A stretch of DNA of 45,151 bases from Bacteroidaceae bacterium (GCA_017547585.1 JAFYPH010000047.1:1-45151), one strand, 5' to 3'. Positions 33,692-42,880 are shown, counted from the stretch's first letter. Notes: generated from the letters alone by a model not told the origin. A program made the numbers and translations.

Positions 33692-35179
33692 ATGAACTAT
33701 CGTATAATTACAGCAGCCGAGGCTGCAACATACATAAATGATGGCGACGGTGTCGGCATCAGCGGATTCACCCTTTCGGGTACCCCCAAGACTGTACTTC
33801 CCGAGGTTGCCAAACGTGCCGAAGAGGCTCATGCAGCAGGCAAGACCTTCAAAATCAACCTCTATACAGGAGCATCGACAGGCGAAGCTATCGATGGCGC
33901 GCTCACACGTGCAAACGCTCTCAATTTCCGCGCGCCGTTCCTTTCGAATAGCACTGTGCGCAATGCGGTGAATAACAAAGAGATGACGTACACCGATCTT
34001 CACCTCTCGCTCATGGCGCAGGATCTTCGTTACGGTTTTTTGGGCAAGGTTGACGTTGCCATTCTCGAGGCGATAGACATCACTCCCGACGGAAAAGTGT
34101 ACCTCACTACCGCCGGCGGAATCGGACAGACTGTGGCCAACCTCGCAGATAGAATAATCATCGAGCGCAACAGCTTCCACCGCACCGAAGGATTGCACGA
34201 CGTCTACGAGCCCGCCAATCCCCCCTATCGTCGCGAGATTCCCATCTACAAGGCATCCGACAGAATAGGAAAGCCCTATGTGCAGGTCGACCCCAAAAAG
34301 GTAGTCGGCGTTGTCGAGGTCGATCTTCCCAATGAACAGGTTATCTTCAAAGAGCTCGACGACGTTACACGTCGCATCGGCGAGAATGTAGCCAATTTTC
34401 TCGCTTCAGAAATAAAGAAAGGAACAATCCCTGCAACGGGCCTTCCCTTGCAGAGTGGCGTCGGCAACGTGGCAAACGCAGTGCTCAAGGCTCTCGAGAC
34501 AAGCACCGAGATTCCCGCTCTCGACCTCTACTCCGAGGTTCTTCAGGACACGGTAATCGACCTCATGGAGCTTGGTCGCGTAAAGGCGGGTAGTACCTGT
34601 TCACTCTCGCTCAGCCAGGAGGGCTTGCAGCGTGTGTACGACAATCTCGATTTCTTCCGCGACAGACTGATACTCCGTCCCTCGGAAATCTCTAACTGCC
34701 CCGAGATTATCCGCCGTCTGGGCGTTATTGCAATAAACACAGCCATCGAGGTCGACCTCTTCGGTTGCGTGAACTCTTCGCACATCTGCGGAACAAGATT
34801 GATGAACGGCATCGGCGGCTCGGGAGATTTTGCCCGCAACGCATATATTTCAATCTTCACCTGTCCTTCGACACTCAAGGATGGCAAAATCAGCTCTATT
34901 GTGCCCATGGTTGCCCACCCCGACCACACAGAGCACGACGTCAGAATCGTTGTTACCGAGTATGGCGTTGCCGACCTTCGCGGCAAGGGCCCCGATGAAA
35001 GAGCAAAGACCATCATCGAGAATTGTGCCCACCCCGATTATCGCAACCTCTTGTGGGACTACCTGAAAATCGGCAAAAAGGCACACGTCAGCCACAATGT
35101 GGCAGCGGCCCTCTCTATGCACACTACATTCGAGCGCGAGGGAGACATGCGTCTCACCGACTACAATAAGTTTATCTAA
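33692..35179 (+). CDS. Acetyl-CoA hydrolase/succinate CoA-transferase
   Basis: A 495-residue class I-type CoA-transferase that moves CoA between acetate, succinate or propionate. Two halves each have the family fold; the second carries YSEVLQDTVIDLM, where the glutamate is expected to form the glutamyl-CoA intermediate, and GIGGSGDFARNAY, the oxyanion/CoA-binding loop. The N-terminal segment GFTLSGTPKTVLP matches the family. In anaerobic Bacteroidales this enzyme fits acetate and propionate formation with succinate as CoA acceptor; the exact substrates need assay. It is in an operon with a thioesterase. Confidence 0.93.
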   Translation: MNYRIITAAEAATYINDGDGVGISGFTLSGTPKTVLPEVAKRAEEAHAAGKTFKINLYTGASTGEAIDGALTRANALNFRAPFLSNSTVRNAVNNKEMTYTDLHLSLMAQDLRYGFLGKVDVAILEAIDITPDGKVYLTTAGGIGQTVANLADRIIIERNSFHRTEGLHDVYEPANPPYRREIPIYKASDRIGKPYVQVDPKKVVGVVEVDLPNEQVIFKELDDVTRRIGENVANFLASEIKKGTIPATGLPLQSGVGNVANAVLKALETSTEIPALDLYSEVLQDTVIDLMELGRVKAGSTCSLSLSQEGLQRVYDNLDFFRDRLILRPSEISNCPEIIRRLGVIAINTAIEVDLFGCVNSSHICGTRLMNGIGGSGDFARNAYISIFTCPSTLKDGKISSIVPMVAHPDHTEHDVRIVVTEYGVADLRGKGPDERAKTIIENCAHPDYRNLLWDYLKIGKKAHVSHNVAAALSMHTTFEREGDMRLTDYNKFI

Positions 35180-35193
35180 CAAGCGGCGGCCCG

Positions 35194-35739
35194 ATGAAGA
35201 AAAAACTCGTGACGGAAATGGGGCGCATGGGGCGCGAAGAGTTTGCCGGCGCCGAGAAACTGCCGCTGACGGTGGTTGTCGACAATGTGCGCAGTCTGCA
35301 CAATGTAGGCTCGGTGTTCCGCACCTCCGACGCCTTCCGCGTCGAGCGAGTGCTGCTGTGCGGAATTACGGCCACCCCTCCGCACGCCGAGATTCACAAG
35401 ACAGCCCTCGGCGCCGAGGATGTTGTCTGCTGGGAATATTTTGCCGACACCATGGACGCAGTCGCCAAGCTCTCGGCCGAGGGCTACGGAGTCTACGCCA
35501 TCGAGCAGGTCGAGGGCAGCATCCCTTTGCAGGATTTTCTCTGCGAGCCGGCGAAAAAGTACGCCGTCATTCTGGGCAACGAGGTCAAGGGAGTGCAGCA
35601 GCAGGTTGTTGACGCCTGCAACGGCTCCATCGAGATTCCGCAGTTCGGCACCAAACACTCGCTCAATGTCTCGGTCACAGCGGGAATGGTCATCTGGGAA
35701 TTTGCCTGCAAACTCGGCTGGGTGAAGCGCAGCGAGTAG
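35194..35739 (+). CDS. SpoU/TrmH-family RNA 2'-O-methyltransferase
   Basis: A 181-residue SPOUT-fold methyltransferase. Motif 1 is NVRSLHNVGSVFRTSDAF (about residues 30-47), motif 2 VILGNEVKGV (about 127-136) and motif 3 IPQFGTKHSLNVSVTAG (about 149-165), which form the knotted SAM site. The target (tRNA or rRNA ribose) is not fixed. It is the last gene of the thioesterase operon, 14 bp after the CoA-transferase. Confidence 0.93.
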   Translation: MKKKLVTEMGRMGREEFAGAEKLPLTVVVDNVRSLHNVGSVFRTSDAFRVERVLLCGITATPPHAEIHKTALGAEDVVCWEYFADTMDAVAKLSAEGYGVYAIEQVEGSIPLQDFLCEPAKKYAVILGNEVKGVQQQVVDACNGSIEIPQFGTKHSLNVSVTAGMVIWEFACKLGWVKRSE

Positions 35740-35779
35740 GGCGCAACAGCAAGAATACAGAAAAATAAATTACCTTATA

Positions 35780-35829
35780 GCTCGACGGGAAGGATGTTTT
35801 TTGCACCCTTCCCGTCGGGCTTTATTTTC
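35780..35829 (+). terminator. Terminator of the thioesterase/CoA-transferase operon
   Basis: A 14-bp GC-rich stem (35780-35793 and 35807-35820, one G-T pair) followed by a T-rich tract, 40 bases after the stop of the methyltransferase gene. Confidence 0.9.
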
Positions 35830-35925
35830 AATAAAAAATCAAATACTCTCTTAAAGTCGATTAAATTAATCGCTCTTATACCTATTTATATTAGCGGCAA
35901 ATTTCTCTATTTAACTTTTTCTTTT

Positions 35926-35933
35926 TACTTTTG
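35926..35933 (+). promoter_or_regulatory. Predicted -7 promoter element for topA
   Basis: TACTTTTG matches TAnnTTTG exactly, 30 bases before the chosen topA start at 35964. It overlaps the alternative ATG at 35931, which excludes that start. Confidence 0.6.
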
Positions 35934-35963
35934 CGCCACGAAAAGCAGAAAGGCGATAGTATC

Positions 35964-38312
35964 ATGCAAAAAAATTTAGTTATAGTAGAGTCCCCGGCAA
36001 AGGCGAAAACGATAGAAAAATTCTTGGGTAAGGATTACAAGGTGATGTCCAGCTACGGACACATCTGCGACCTCAAAGAGAAGGAATTCAGTATAAATAC
36101 CGACACGTTTGAGCCCGAATACGAAATTCCGGCGAATAAGACAAAAGTTGTTGGCGACCTCAAGAGTGAGGCACAGAAAGCCGAGACTGTTTGGTTGGCA
36201 TCCGATGAAGACCGCGAGGGAGAGGCCATCAGTTGGCATCTGTACACTGTCCTCGGCCTCAAGCCCGAGAACACCAAGCGCATTGTCTTTCACGAAATCA
36301 CCAAAGATGCTATTCTGCGTGCTATTGCAACGCCGCGCGACATCGACACCAATCTTGTCTATGCCCAGCAGGCGCGTCGCGTGCTCGACCGCATCGTGGG
36401 CTTCAAGCTCTCGCCTGTGCTGTGGCGCAAGGTGAAACCTGCCCTCTCGGCCGGTCGTGTGCAGTCGGTTACCGTGCGACTCATTGTCGAGCGCGAGCGC
36501 GAGATTAACAAATTCACCAGCGAGTCGAGCTACAGAGTGACGGCGCAGTTCCTGCCCGCCAATCCCGCCGACGGCGACAGCATCATCAGCAGCGAGCTCT
36601 CTACACGCTTCAAGACAGCCCAGGAGGCCGAGGCGTTCCTCAAGTCATGCGTGGGTGCAAGCTTCACCATCGACGACGTCAGCACCAAGCCTTTGAAGAA
36701 GAGCCCGGCACCGCCTTTCACAACATCCACACTGCAGCAAGAGGCCTCTCGCAAGCTGGGCCTCTCGGTGATGCAGACAATGAGAATAGCGCAGAGCCTT
36801 TACGAGGCCGGTTACATCACCTATATGCGTACCGACTCTGTTAACCTCTCGTCGCTCTGTCTCAATTCGTGTAAAAAGGTTATCACCGAAAGAATCGGCG
36901 AAAAATACCTCAAGACACGCAAGTACGCTACCAATTCCAAGGGCGCACAAGAGGCTCACGAGGCCATCCGCCCCACATATATGGAGAACAGCACCATCGA
37001 CGGCACACAGACAGAGAAGCGTCTCTACGAGCTCATCTGGAAGCGCACCATCGCCTCGCAGATGGCCGATGCGCAGATGGAAAAGACCACAGCCAACATT
37101 GCCATCAGCGACCACAAAGAGAGCTTCGTGGCAACAGGCGAGGTTACCATCTTCGACGGCTTCCTGCACGTCTACCGCGAGTCGACCGACGACGACACTG
37201 CTGCCGAGACAAAGACTCTGCCCATGGTACACGCGGGCGAGCAGCTCAATCCCCAGCAGATTATCGCCACCGAGAGATTCACGCAGCATCCGCCCCGATA
37301 CACTGAGGCCAGCCTTGTGCGCAAACTCGAAGAGCTTGGCATCGGCCGTCCTTCAACATACGCCCCCACCATCAGCACCATTCAGCAGCGCGGATACGTG
37401 GAGCGCGGCGACAAGCCCGGCACCGAGCGCAAGTTTGTGCGCATGACACTCGTCGACGGCAACATTGCCACCATCGAAGAGAAAGAGAAGGTGGGTGCCG
37501 AAAAGTCCAAGCTCATGCCCACGGACATCGGCCTTGTGGTGAACGATTTTCTGCTCGCCAACTTCCCCGAGATTATGGACTACAACTTCACCGCAACAGT
37601 GGAGAAGGACTTCGACGCCATTGCCGAGGGCGAGAAACAATGGGTAGAGCCCATCAGCACCTTCTACAAAGAGTTCGACCCGCAGATAAGCAACATCCTG
37701 CAGACAAAGAGCGAGTACAAGGTGGGCGAGCGCATTCTGGGTACCGACCCCGCGAGCGGCAAGCCCGTATCTGTCAAGATTGGTCGCTTCGGCCCCATTG
37801 TGCAGATAGGAACATCGGCCGACGAAGAGAAGCCCCGCTTCGCACAGATGAAGCCCGGACAGACTATGGAGACAATCAGCCTCGAAGAGGCATTGGAGCT
37901 CTTCAGCCTGCCACGCGTGCCCGGAGAGTTCGAGGGCAAGAGCGTCACCATCGGCGCCGGCCGCTTCGGCCCCTACATCAAGCACAACGATGTTTACGTC
38001 TCAATCCCCAAAGGCACCGACCCGTTGGCAATCACTCTCGAAGAGGCAGTGGAGCTTATCCTCGCCAAACGCAAAGCCGAGGCCGAGCGCATAATAAAGA
38101 CTTTCGACGCCGAGCCCGAGCTTCAGGTGCTCAACGGTCGCTTCGGCCCCTATATAGCATACAAGGGCAGCAACTACAAACTGCCCAAGAGCGCAGTGCC
38201 CGCCGAACTCACCCTCGAGGCCTGTCTCGAAATTGTTACACAGCAGCAAAATAGCGATTCTGCACCTGCGAAAGGTCGTCGCAAATATGCTAGCAAACGA
38301 GCAAAAAAATAA
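35964..38312 (+). CDS. topA: DNA topoisomerase I
   Basis: A 782-residue type IA topoisomerase that relaxes negative supercoils. The N-terminal Toprim domain begins KNLVIVESPAKAKTIEKFLG and contains the acidic ASDEDREGEA metal site. The active-site tyrosine lies in GYITYMRTDSVNLS near residue 289. The C-terminus has at least three degenerate repeats containing GRFGP (LNGRFGPYIAYKG is the last) in place of zinc-finger domains, typical of Bacteroidetes TopA. The start was moved to 35964, because the ATG at 35931 overlaps the promoter. Confidence 0.96.
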   Translation: MQKNLVIVESPAKAKTIEKFLGKDYKVMSSYGHICDLKEKEFSINTDTFEPEYEIPANKTKVVGDLKSEAQKAETVWLASDEDREGEAISWHLYTVLGLKPENTKRIVFHEITKDAILRAIATPRDIDTNLVYAQQARRVLDRIVGFKLSPVLWRKVKPALSAGRVQSVTVRLIVEREREINKFTSESSYRVTAQFLPANPADGDSIISSELSTRFKTAQEAEAFLKSCVGASFTIDDVSTKPLKKSPAPPFTTSTLQQEASRKLGLSVMQTMRIAQSLYEAGYITYMRTDSVNLSSLCLNSCKKVITERIGEKYLKTRKYATNSKGAQEAHEAIRPTYMENSTIDGTQTEKRLYELIWKRTIASQMADAQMEKTTANIAISDHKESFVATGEVTIFDGFLHVYRESTDDDTAAETKTLPMVHAGEQLNPQQIIATERFTQHPPRYTEASLVRKLEELGIGRPSTYAPTISTIQQRGYVERGDKPGTERKFVRMTLVDGNIATIEEKEKVGAEKSKLMPTDIGLVVNDFLLANFPEIMDYNFTATVEKDFDAIAEGEKQWVEPISTFYKEFDPQISNILQTKSEYKVGERILGTDPASGKPVSVKIGRFGPIVQIGTSADEEKPRFAQMKPGQTMETISLEEALELFSLPRVPGEFEGKSVTIGAGRFGPYIKHNDVYVSIPKGTDPLAITLEEAVELILAKRKAEAERIIKTFDAEPELQVLNGRFGPYIAYKGSNYKLPKSAVPAELTLEACLEIVTQQQNSDSAPAKGRRKYASKRAKK

Positions 38313-38383
38313 AGTTTAAAACTTTAGATTTTTACAGCGAGTGCAGTAAATATTCGGAGTTTGCCCAAATACACAAAAAAGAA

Positions 38384-38917
38384 ATGACACGCATCATTCT
38401 CATAGGCTTCATGGGCTCGGGCAAGACCACGCTGGGACGTGCGCTTGCCAAGTCCCTGGGCCTCACCTTCATCGACCTCGACAACTATATAGAATTGCGT
38501 CACTGCAAAAGCATCAATCAGATATTTGCCGAGCGTGGCGAAGAGGGCTTTCGCACCATCGAACGCAACCTTCTGCACGAAGTGTGCGAGTTCGAGGATG
38601 TAATAATCTCGGCCGGCGGTGGAACACCCTGCTTCTTCGATAACATAGACTACATGAACGCGCAGGGCACGACAATCTACTTGCAGGTGCCCCACGAGCG
38701 ACTGCTCACGCGTCTGAAGATAGCCAAGAGCCGCCGTCCGCTGCTCAAGGACAAGAGCGACGAAGAGATCTCCTCGTTCATCGCCGAGAAGATGCAGCAG
38801 CGCGAGCCTTTCTACCTTAAAGCCGACTACAATTTCACTGCCGACCGTCTCGAGGACAAAGAGCAGATAGCCGAGTCGGTGGCGCGTTTCCGCAAGCAAT
38901 TCAACCTTAATAAATAA
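38384..38917 (+). CDS. aroK: Shikimate kinase
   Basis: A 177-residue P-loop kinase phosphorylating shikimate at the 3-hydroxyl in aromatic amino-acid synthesis. Walker A is GFMGSGKTTLG (residues 8-18), the substrate-binding aspartate lies in FIDLDNYIE (about 29-37), and the ISAGGGTPC loop (about 76-84) binds shikimate. It lies 71 bp after topA and only 7 bp before argB. Confidence 0.94.
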   Translation: MTRIILIGFMGSGKTTLGRALAKSLGLTFIDLDNYIELRHCKSINQIFAERGEEGFRTIERNLLHEVCEFEDVIISAGGGTPCFFDNIDYMNAQGTTIYLQVPHERLLTRLKIAKSRRPLLKDKSDEEISSFIAEKMQQREPFYLKADYNFTADRLEDKEQIAESVARFRKQFNLNK

Positions 38918-38924
38918 GATAAAA

Positions 38925-39698
38925 ATGAAGAAACCTATCACAATTATAAAAGTAGGCGGCAAGATTGTCGAAGAGCGTGAGTCGTTGCTTGCGCTTCTCG
39001 ACCGTTTCTCGGCCGTCGAGGGTAACAAAGTGCTCATCCATGGCGGTGGCCGCTCGGCTACCAAGATTGCCGAAAAGCTGGGCATCGAGAGCCGCATGAT
39101 CGATGGTCGCCGCGTCACCGACGAGGCCACCCTTCAGGTGGTTACAATGGTCTACGGCGGTCTTGTGAACAAGAATATCGTTGCGGGCCTGCAGGCGCGC
39201 GGCACCAATGCGCTGGGCCTCACAGGCGCCGACTGCAACATTGTGCACGCCCACAAACGTCCCGTAAAGGATATTGATTGGGGCTTCGTGGGCGACGTCG
39301 ACGGTGCCGACGGCAAGATGCTCGCTGCCCTCATCGAGCAGGGCATTGTGCCTGTTGTTGCTCCCTTGACACACGACGGTAACGGCAATATGCTCAACAT
39401 CAACGCCGACACAATGGCTGCCGAGACAGCCAAGGCACTCGCTCCCTACTTCGACGTTACACTCACCTATTGCTTCGAATTCCCCGGAGTGATGCGCAAT
39501 CCCGACGATGCGTCGAGCGTTATTCCCCTCATCACCCCCGACACCTACTGCGCTCTCAAAGAGGATGGCACCGTCAGCGGAGGAATGATTCCCAAGCTCG
39601 ATAATGCCTTCAATGCTCTTGCAGGCGGCGTCACAAAGGTTATCATCACCCGTGCCGACGCCATCGATGGCAAGCAGGGTACCCACATTGTACAATAG
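38925..39698 (+). CDS. argB: Acetylglutamate (N-acylglutamate) kinase
   Basis: A 257-residue amino-acid kinase forming N-acylglutamyl-5-phosphate in arginine synthesis. The N-terminal IIKVGGKIV block (phosphate lysine), IHGGGRSATKIAEKLG and the C-terminal AGGVTKVIITRADA are present. It supplies the step before ArgC but lies about 29 kb from the arginine operon. No ArgR-type palindrome is visible before it in the 7-bp aroK-argB gap, so any arginine control must act upstream of aroK or on the enzyme. Confidence 0.95.
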   Translation: MKKPITIIKVGGKIVEERESLLALLDRFSAVEGNKVLIHGGGRSATKIAEKLGIESRMIDGRRVTDEATLQVVTMVYGGLVNKNIVAGLQARGTNALGLTGADCNIVHAHKRPVKDIDWGFVGDVDGADGKMLAALIEQGIVPVVAPLTHDGNGNMLNINADTMAAETAKALAPYFDVTLTYCFEFPGVMRNPDDASSVIPLITPDTYCALKEDGTVSGGMIPKLDNAFNALAGGVTKVIITRADAIDGKQGTHIVQ

Positions 39699-39706
39699 TC
39701 TCCACG

Positions 39707-40405
39707 GTGGAAAAAAGAGAGTTTCACCCCACCTACGGGGAGATAAAGATAACGATAAACTCACGGGCGCGGAACATCATTCTCCGCGCCCGTGAGGGCA
39801 TTATTGAGGTCACTCTGCCGCCGCGCGCGAGCAGGGCCGACCTTCTTGCGGCTCTCGACCGTCACGGCGAGAAACTGCTGGGGCAGTGCCGTGCAAACAC
39901 CCCCGCCACCATCGACGGCAGTTACAAAATAGTGAGGGAGAATTTCAGCTTTTCGTTGCAGCAGGGTGGTGGCAGCCGCTATCTTATGCGCTACGATGGG
40001 GCGAAAGCTACGCTCCTTTACCCCGCGACAACCGATTTTTCCGACGAAAAGACACAGGAACTGCTGCGCCGTGTGCGTACGACAGCCCTGCAACATGTAG
40101 CAAAAGAGCATCTGCCGCAGCGTCTCAAAATGTTAGCCGTGAAATATGGATTTTCTTATAATGCCGTGTCGCTGCGCAGCAGCCGCACACGTTGGGGCAG
40201 TTGCAGCAATCGAAAAAATATCAGCCTCAGCATCTATCTTCAGCTGCTGCCCACGCATCTTTCCGATTATGTTCTTCTGCACGAATTGTGCCACACGGTA
40301 GAAATGAATCACAGCGCCTCCTTCTGGGCGCTCATGGATAAGGTCACCGACGGCAAAGCGCGGTCGCTGCGAAGGGAGTTAAGAACTTTCGCCACCGCCT
40401 TTTAA
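39707..40405 (+). CDS. YgjP-like (DUF45) metallopeptidase
   Basis: A 232-residue putative zinc metallopeptidase. The C-terminal catalytic segment contains VLLHELCHTVEMNHSASFW (about residues 187-205), an HExxH with a further histidine, the pattern of YgjP/DUF45 proteins. RTRWGSC, the conserved upstream block, is also present. It starts with GTG 8 bp after argB. Substrate and role are unknown. Its stop overlaps the end of the convergent CPBP gene by 4 bp. Confidence 0.9.
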   Translation: MEKREFHPTYGEIKITINSRARNIILRAREGIIEVTLPPRASRADLLAALDRHGEKLLGQCRANTPATIDGSYKIVRENFSFSLQQGGGSRYLMRYDGAKATLLYPATTDFSDEKTQELLRRVRTTALQHVAKEHLPQRLKMLAVKYGFSYNAVSLRSSRTRWGSCSNRKNISLSIYLQLLPTHLSDYVLLHELCHTVEMNHSASFWALMDKVTDGKARSLRRELRTFATAF

Positions 40406-41235
40406 TCCTCGCTTCTCTCGCGCCACGGACGCGGAACAGCCGGCAGGGCGCGGTTGATGTTCGCAGCCAGCGGGACAAGCACTGCCACTATCAGCAGCAG
40501 AATAGGAATCATCACCATCTTGTCGTCCACCGTCACAGCCTCAATATCCTCGGTGCCCCATATTTTCATACTCACCACCGCCACACTGTTGTTCAGCACA
40601 TGTCCGGCAATCACCGTCAGCAGGCTGCGGGTCCTGTAATATATCCATCCGAAGATAATGCCCAAAAGAGCAGCATACGCCACCTGCTGGGGGTTCATGT
40701 GAATGGCACCGAATACCAGCGCCGTTACAATAATTCCCGTCCACGCATTCGAGCAACGACGCATAAGATAGCCCTGAATGGCCCCGCGGAACATCAGCTC
40801 CTCCACTATGGGTGCGAGCAGCGCCATCGACACCACTCCCAGCGGCTCGTCGGCCATCTCCATGAAAGTGTCCTCCATAAGGTCGGGCAGTGCCACCCAC
40901 TCCATGGCCACGTTAAGCACATACATAGAGCCGAAGATAAGCGCGGCGGTTTTTACAAGAATCGAGGGGCTGACCTCTGTAAATATGTTCTTCGAGATTT
41001 TTACGTATCCGAATGTCACCAGATGCCACATCATCAGCAGAGCCGACAGGAACAGCGAGGCTGCAAGCATTGCATTCTCCGATGGAAAAATCCCTGTGCC
41101 ACCCATAATCCATTTTGCACATCCGTTGAGCGCGTAGATGCCGTACGTGCACGCCACCTGATAGAAAAAGTACCACAGCAGCACCTTTGCCACGAACCAC
41201 GCTCTCTTTCCCAAACTCTCTCTCTCCTCTGTCAT
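40402..41235 (-). CDS. CPBP family intramembrane glutamic endopeptidase
   Basis: A 277-residue polytopic protein with about eight hydrophobic helices. The CPBP/Abi motif 1 EELMFRG (EExxxR, near residue 141) and the second and third motifs around VFGAIHMN and AGHVLNN are visible. Members such as Rce1 cleave CAAX substrates, and bacterial ones have roles in peptide processing or self-immunity; the target here is unknown. It is the last gene of the HAD-ribF-CPBP operon, 3 bp after ribF. Confidence 0.88.
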   Translation of the reverse strand: MTEERESLGKRAWFVAKVLLWYFFYQVACTYGIYALNGCAKWIMGGTGIFPSENAMLAASLFLSALLMMWHLVTFGYVKISKNIFTEVSPSILVKTAALIFGSMYVLNVAMEWVALPDLMEDTFMEMADEPLGVVSMALLAPIVEELMFRGAIQGYLMRRCSNAWTGIIVTALVFGAIHMNPQQVAYAALLGIIFGWIYYRTRSLLTVIAGHVLNNSVAVVSMKIWGTEDIEAVTVDDKMVMIPILLLIVAVLVPLAANINRALPAVPRPWRERSED

Positions 41236-41238
41236 AAA

Positions 41239-42174
41239 TTATTGTTTCTGCGCAGCCATACGCACGGCTGCCACGTCCTTTACTATCTGTGCCTTCAGTT
41301 CGTTGAGCGACGCGAAACGGCGCTCCTCACGCAGACGGCGCACAAACTCCACCTCTATGCTGCAACCATAAATGTCGCCCTCGAAGTCTATGATGAACAT
41401 CTCCACCGTGCGCTTGCCGCTGCCTGTAACCGTGGGCTTTACGCCCACGTTCATCGCGCCTCTGTAGCGCTTGCCGCCGATGATGGCCGACACCTCATAA
41501 ACACCGTTCAGAGGCAAAAGTTGCATGGGCTCTCCAAGCTCAATGTTCGCTGTGGGGAATCCAAGCTCGCGGCCCAGCGCCGCGCCGTGCACCACCGTCC
41601 CACCGATAGAGTAGGGGTGTCCCAACAGCATCGCCGCCGTCTCCACGTCTCCCGCAGCAAGAGCGCGACGCACCTGCGACGAACTCACTTTGCAGCCCGC
41701 CTCGTCGTATTTTGCAGCCCGCACAACCTCAATGCCGCACTCGCGGCCATATTCTATATACGAGTCGCCATCCTCGCCCTCCACGGGGCGGCCGAAACGA
41801 TGGTCATAGCCCAGCACCAGCAGCTTCACGTTCAGACGCTCGGCAAGCACCTTGTGCATAAATTCGCGCGCACTCATCGAGGCAAGCTCCCTGTCAAAGT
41901 CGAGCACCACGCAACGCTCCACTCCCGTAGCTGCGAGACGCTCCATGCGTCCGCTCGTCGTTGAGAGCAGGAAAGGTTGCGCCGCAGTGTCGAAAAGCAT
42001 TCGCGGATGTTGCGAAAATGTCACCAGGGTCACAGGCAATGCAAGAGCCGCAGCCCTGCGGCGCGTCTCCTCGATCATGGCAACGTGTCCGCGGTGCACC
42101 CCGTCGAACGAGCCTATGGTGGCAACCGTCGGCTCGCGGCAGATATCATTAAGGTCGTATATAATCTCCATCAT
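41239..42174 (-). CDS. ribF: Bifunctional riboflavin kinase/FAD synthetase
   Basis: A 311-residue enzyme that phosphorylates riboflavin to FMN and adenylylates FMN to FAD. The N-terminal nucleotidyltransferase has TIGSFDGVHRGH (about residues 20-31). The C-terminal riboflavin kinase contains GRELGFPTANIEL (about 198-210) and the NGVYEV segment. Two ATGs are in tandem at 42174 and 42171. It lies directly after the HAD phosphatase stop. Confidence 0.95.
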   Translation of the reverse strand: MMEIIYDLNDICREPTVATIGSFDGVHRGHVAMIEETRRRAAALALPVTLVTFSQHPRMLFDTAAQPFLLSTTSGRMERLAATGVERCVVLDFDRELASMSAREFMHKVLAERLNVKLLVLGYDHRFGRPVEGEDGDSYIEYGRECGIEVVRAAKYDEAGCKVSSSQVRRALAAGDVETAAMLLGHPYSIGGTVVHGAALGRELGFPTANIELGEPMQLLPLNGVYEVSAIIGGKRYRGAMNVGVKPTVTGSGKRTVEMFIIDFEGDIYGCSIEVEFVRRLREERRFASLNELKAQIVKDVAAVRMAAQKQ

Positions 42175-42801
42175 CTATTCTGTTAACCACTCCGGCAGAC
42201 AGCCGTTGCGCTCCATCACATGCGCCGCAATGCCCAGCGAGGCTGCGGCCGCGCAGTTGTCGCGCGAGTCATCGAAAAACATCGCCTCGGCAGCCTCAAT
42301 GCCCTCAGCCTCAAGCAACTGCTTAAAGATGGCCACGTCGGGCTTGCACGCGTGCATTTCGAACGAAAGATACACCCCGTCGAAGTAGTCGGCAGGCTCG
42401 CGCCCCTCGGTCGCTCTCAGCTTCTCCTCGATAACCTCCCAATGAATGGCATTGGTGTTGCTCAGCAGAAACACCCTGTAGCCACGGGCGCGCAGGTCGC
42501 GCAGACAGCGCAGCTTCTCAACGGCAAAGTCGCCAAGTATTGCGCACCACGCAGCTTTTATGCTTTTGCACACCTCGGGCGAGCACTCCACGCCCATCGA
42601 CTCGGCGAGGGCAGAATACAGCTGCTCGGGCGCCACAAGGCCGCACTCCAACCCGTGCAACATTTCGTTCCTCAGGTTGAATCCGTCGGTCAGTAACCGC
42701 TCGCTCACACCCAGCGCCTTCAGCGCCGCGAGTGTCGCCTCGGGAGCAATGTCGAGCAACACCCCGCCCAAATCAAATATAAGGTTTTTTCTATCAAGCA
42801 T
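42175..42801 (-). CDS. HAD-superfamily phosphatase
   Basis: A 208-residue HAD subfamily IA hydrolase. Motif I is FDLGGVLLD (about residues 9-17): the nucleophile Asp is present but the usual second Asp (the acid/base position) is Gly, as in the YihX-type subgroup. Motif II is the Ser in LLSNTN, motif III the Lys in CKPD, motif IV FFDDSRDN. Its stop abuts ribF, so it could be a flavin-pathway phosphatase; a sugar-phosphate phosphatase (as YihX) is equally likely. It starts the HAD-ribF-CPBP operon. Confidence 0.88.
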   Translation of the reverse strand: MLDRKNLIFDLGGVLLDIAPEATLAALKALGVSERLLTDGFNLRNEMLHGLECGLVAPEQLYSALAESMGVECSPEVCKSIKAAWCAILGDFAVEKLRCLRDLRARGYRVFLLSNTNAIHWEVIEEKLRATEGREPADYFDGVYLSFEMHACKPDVAIFKQLLEAEGIEAAEAMFFDDSRDNCAAAASLGIAAHVMERNGCLPEWLTE

Positions 42802-42854
42802 TTCAGTACAAGTGAAATAAAAATCCCTCCCTGTTTACAAGGGTTAAATTTCTG

Positions 42855-42862
42855 CGAAGATA
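42855..42862 (-). promoter_or_regulatory. Predicted -7 promoter element for the HAD-ribF operon
   Basis: The minus strand reads TATCTTCG followed by CA, 53 bases before the ATG at 42801; one of five identical copies in the window. Confidence 0.55.
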
Positions 42863-42880
42863 CAATTTTTGTCCCAATTT

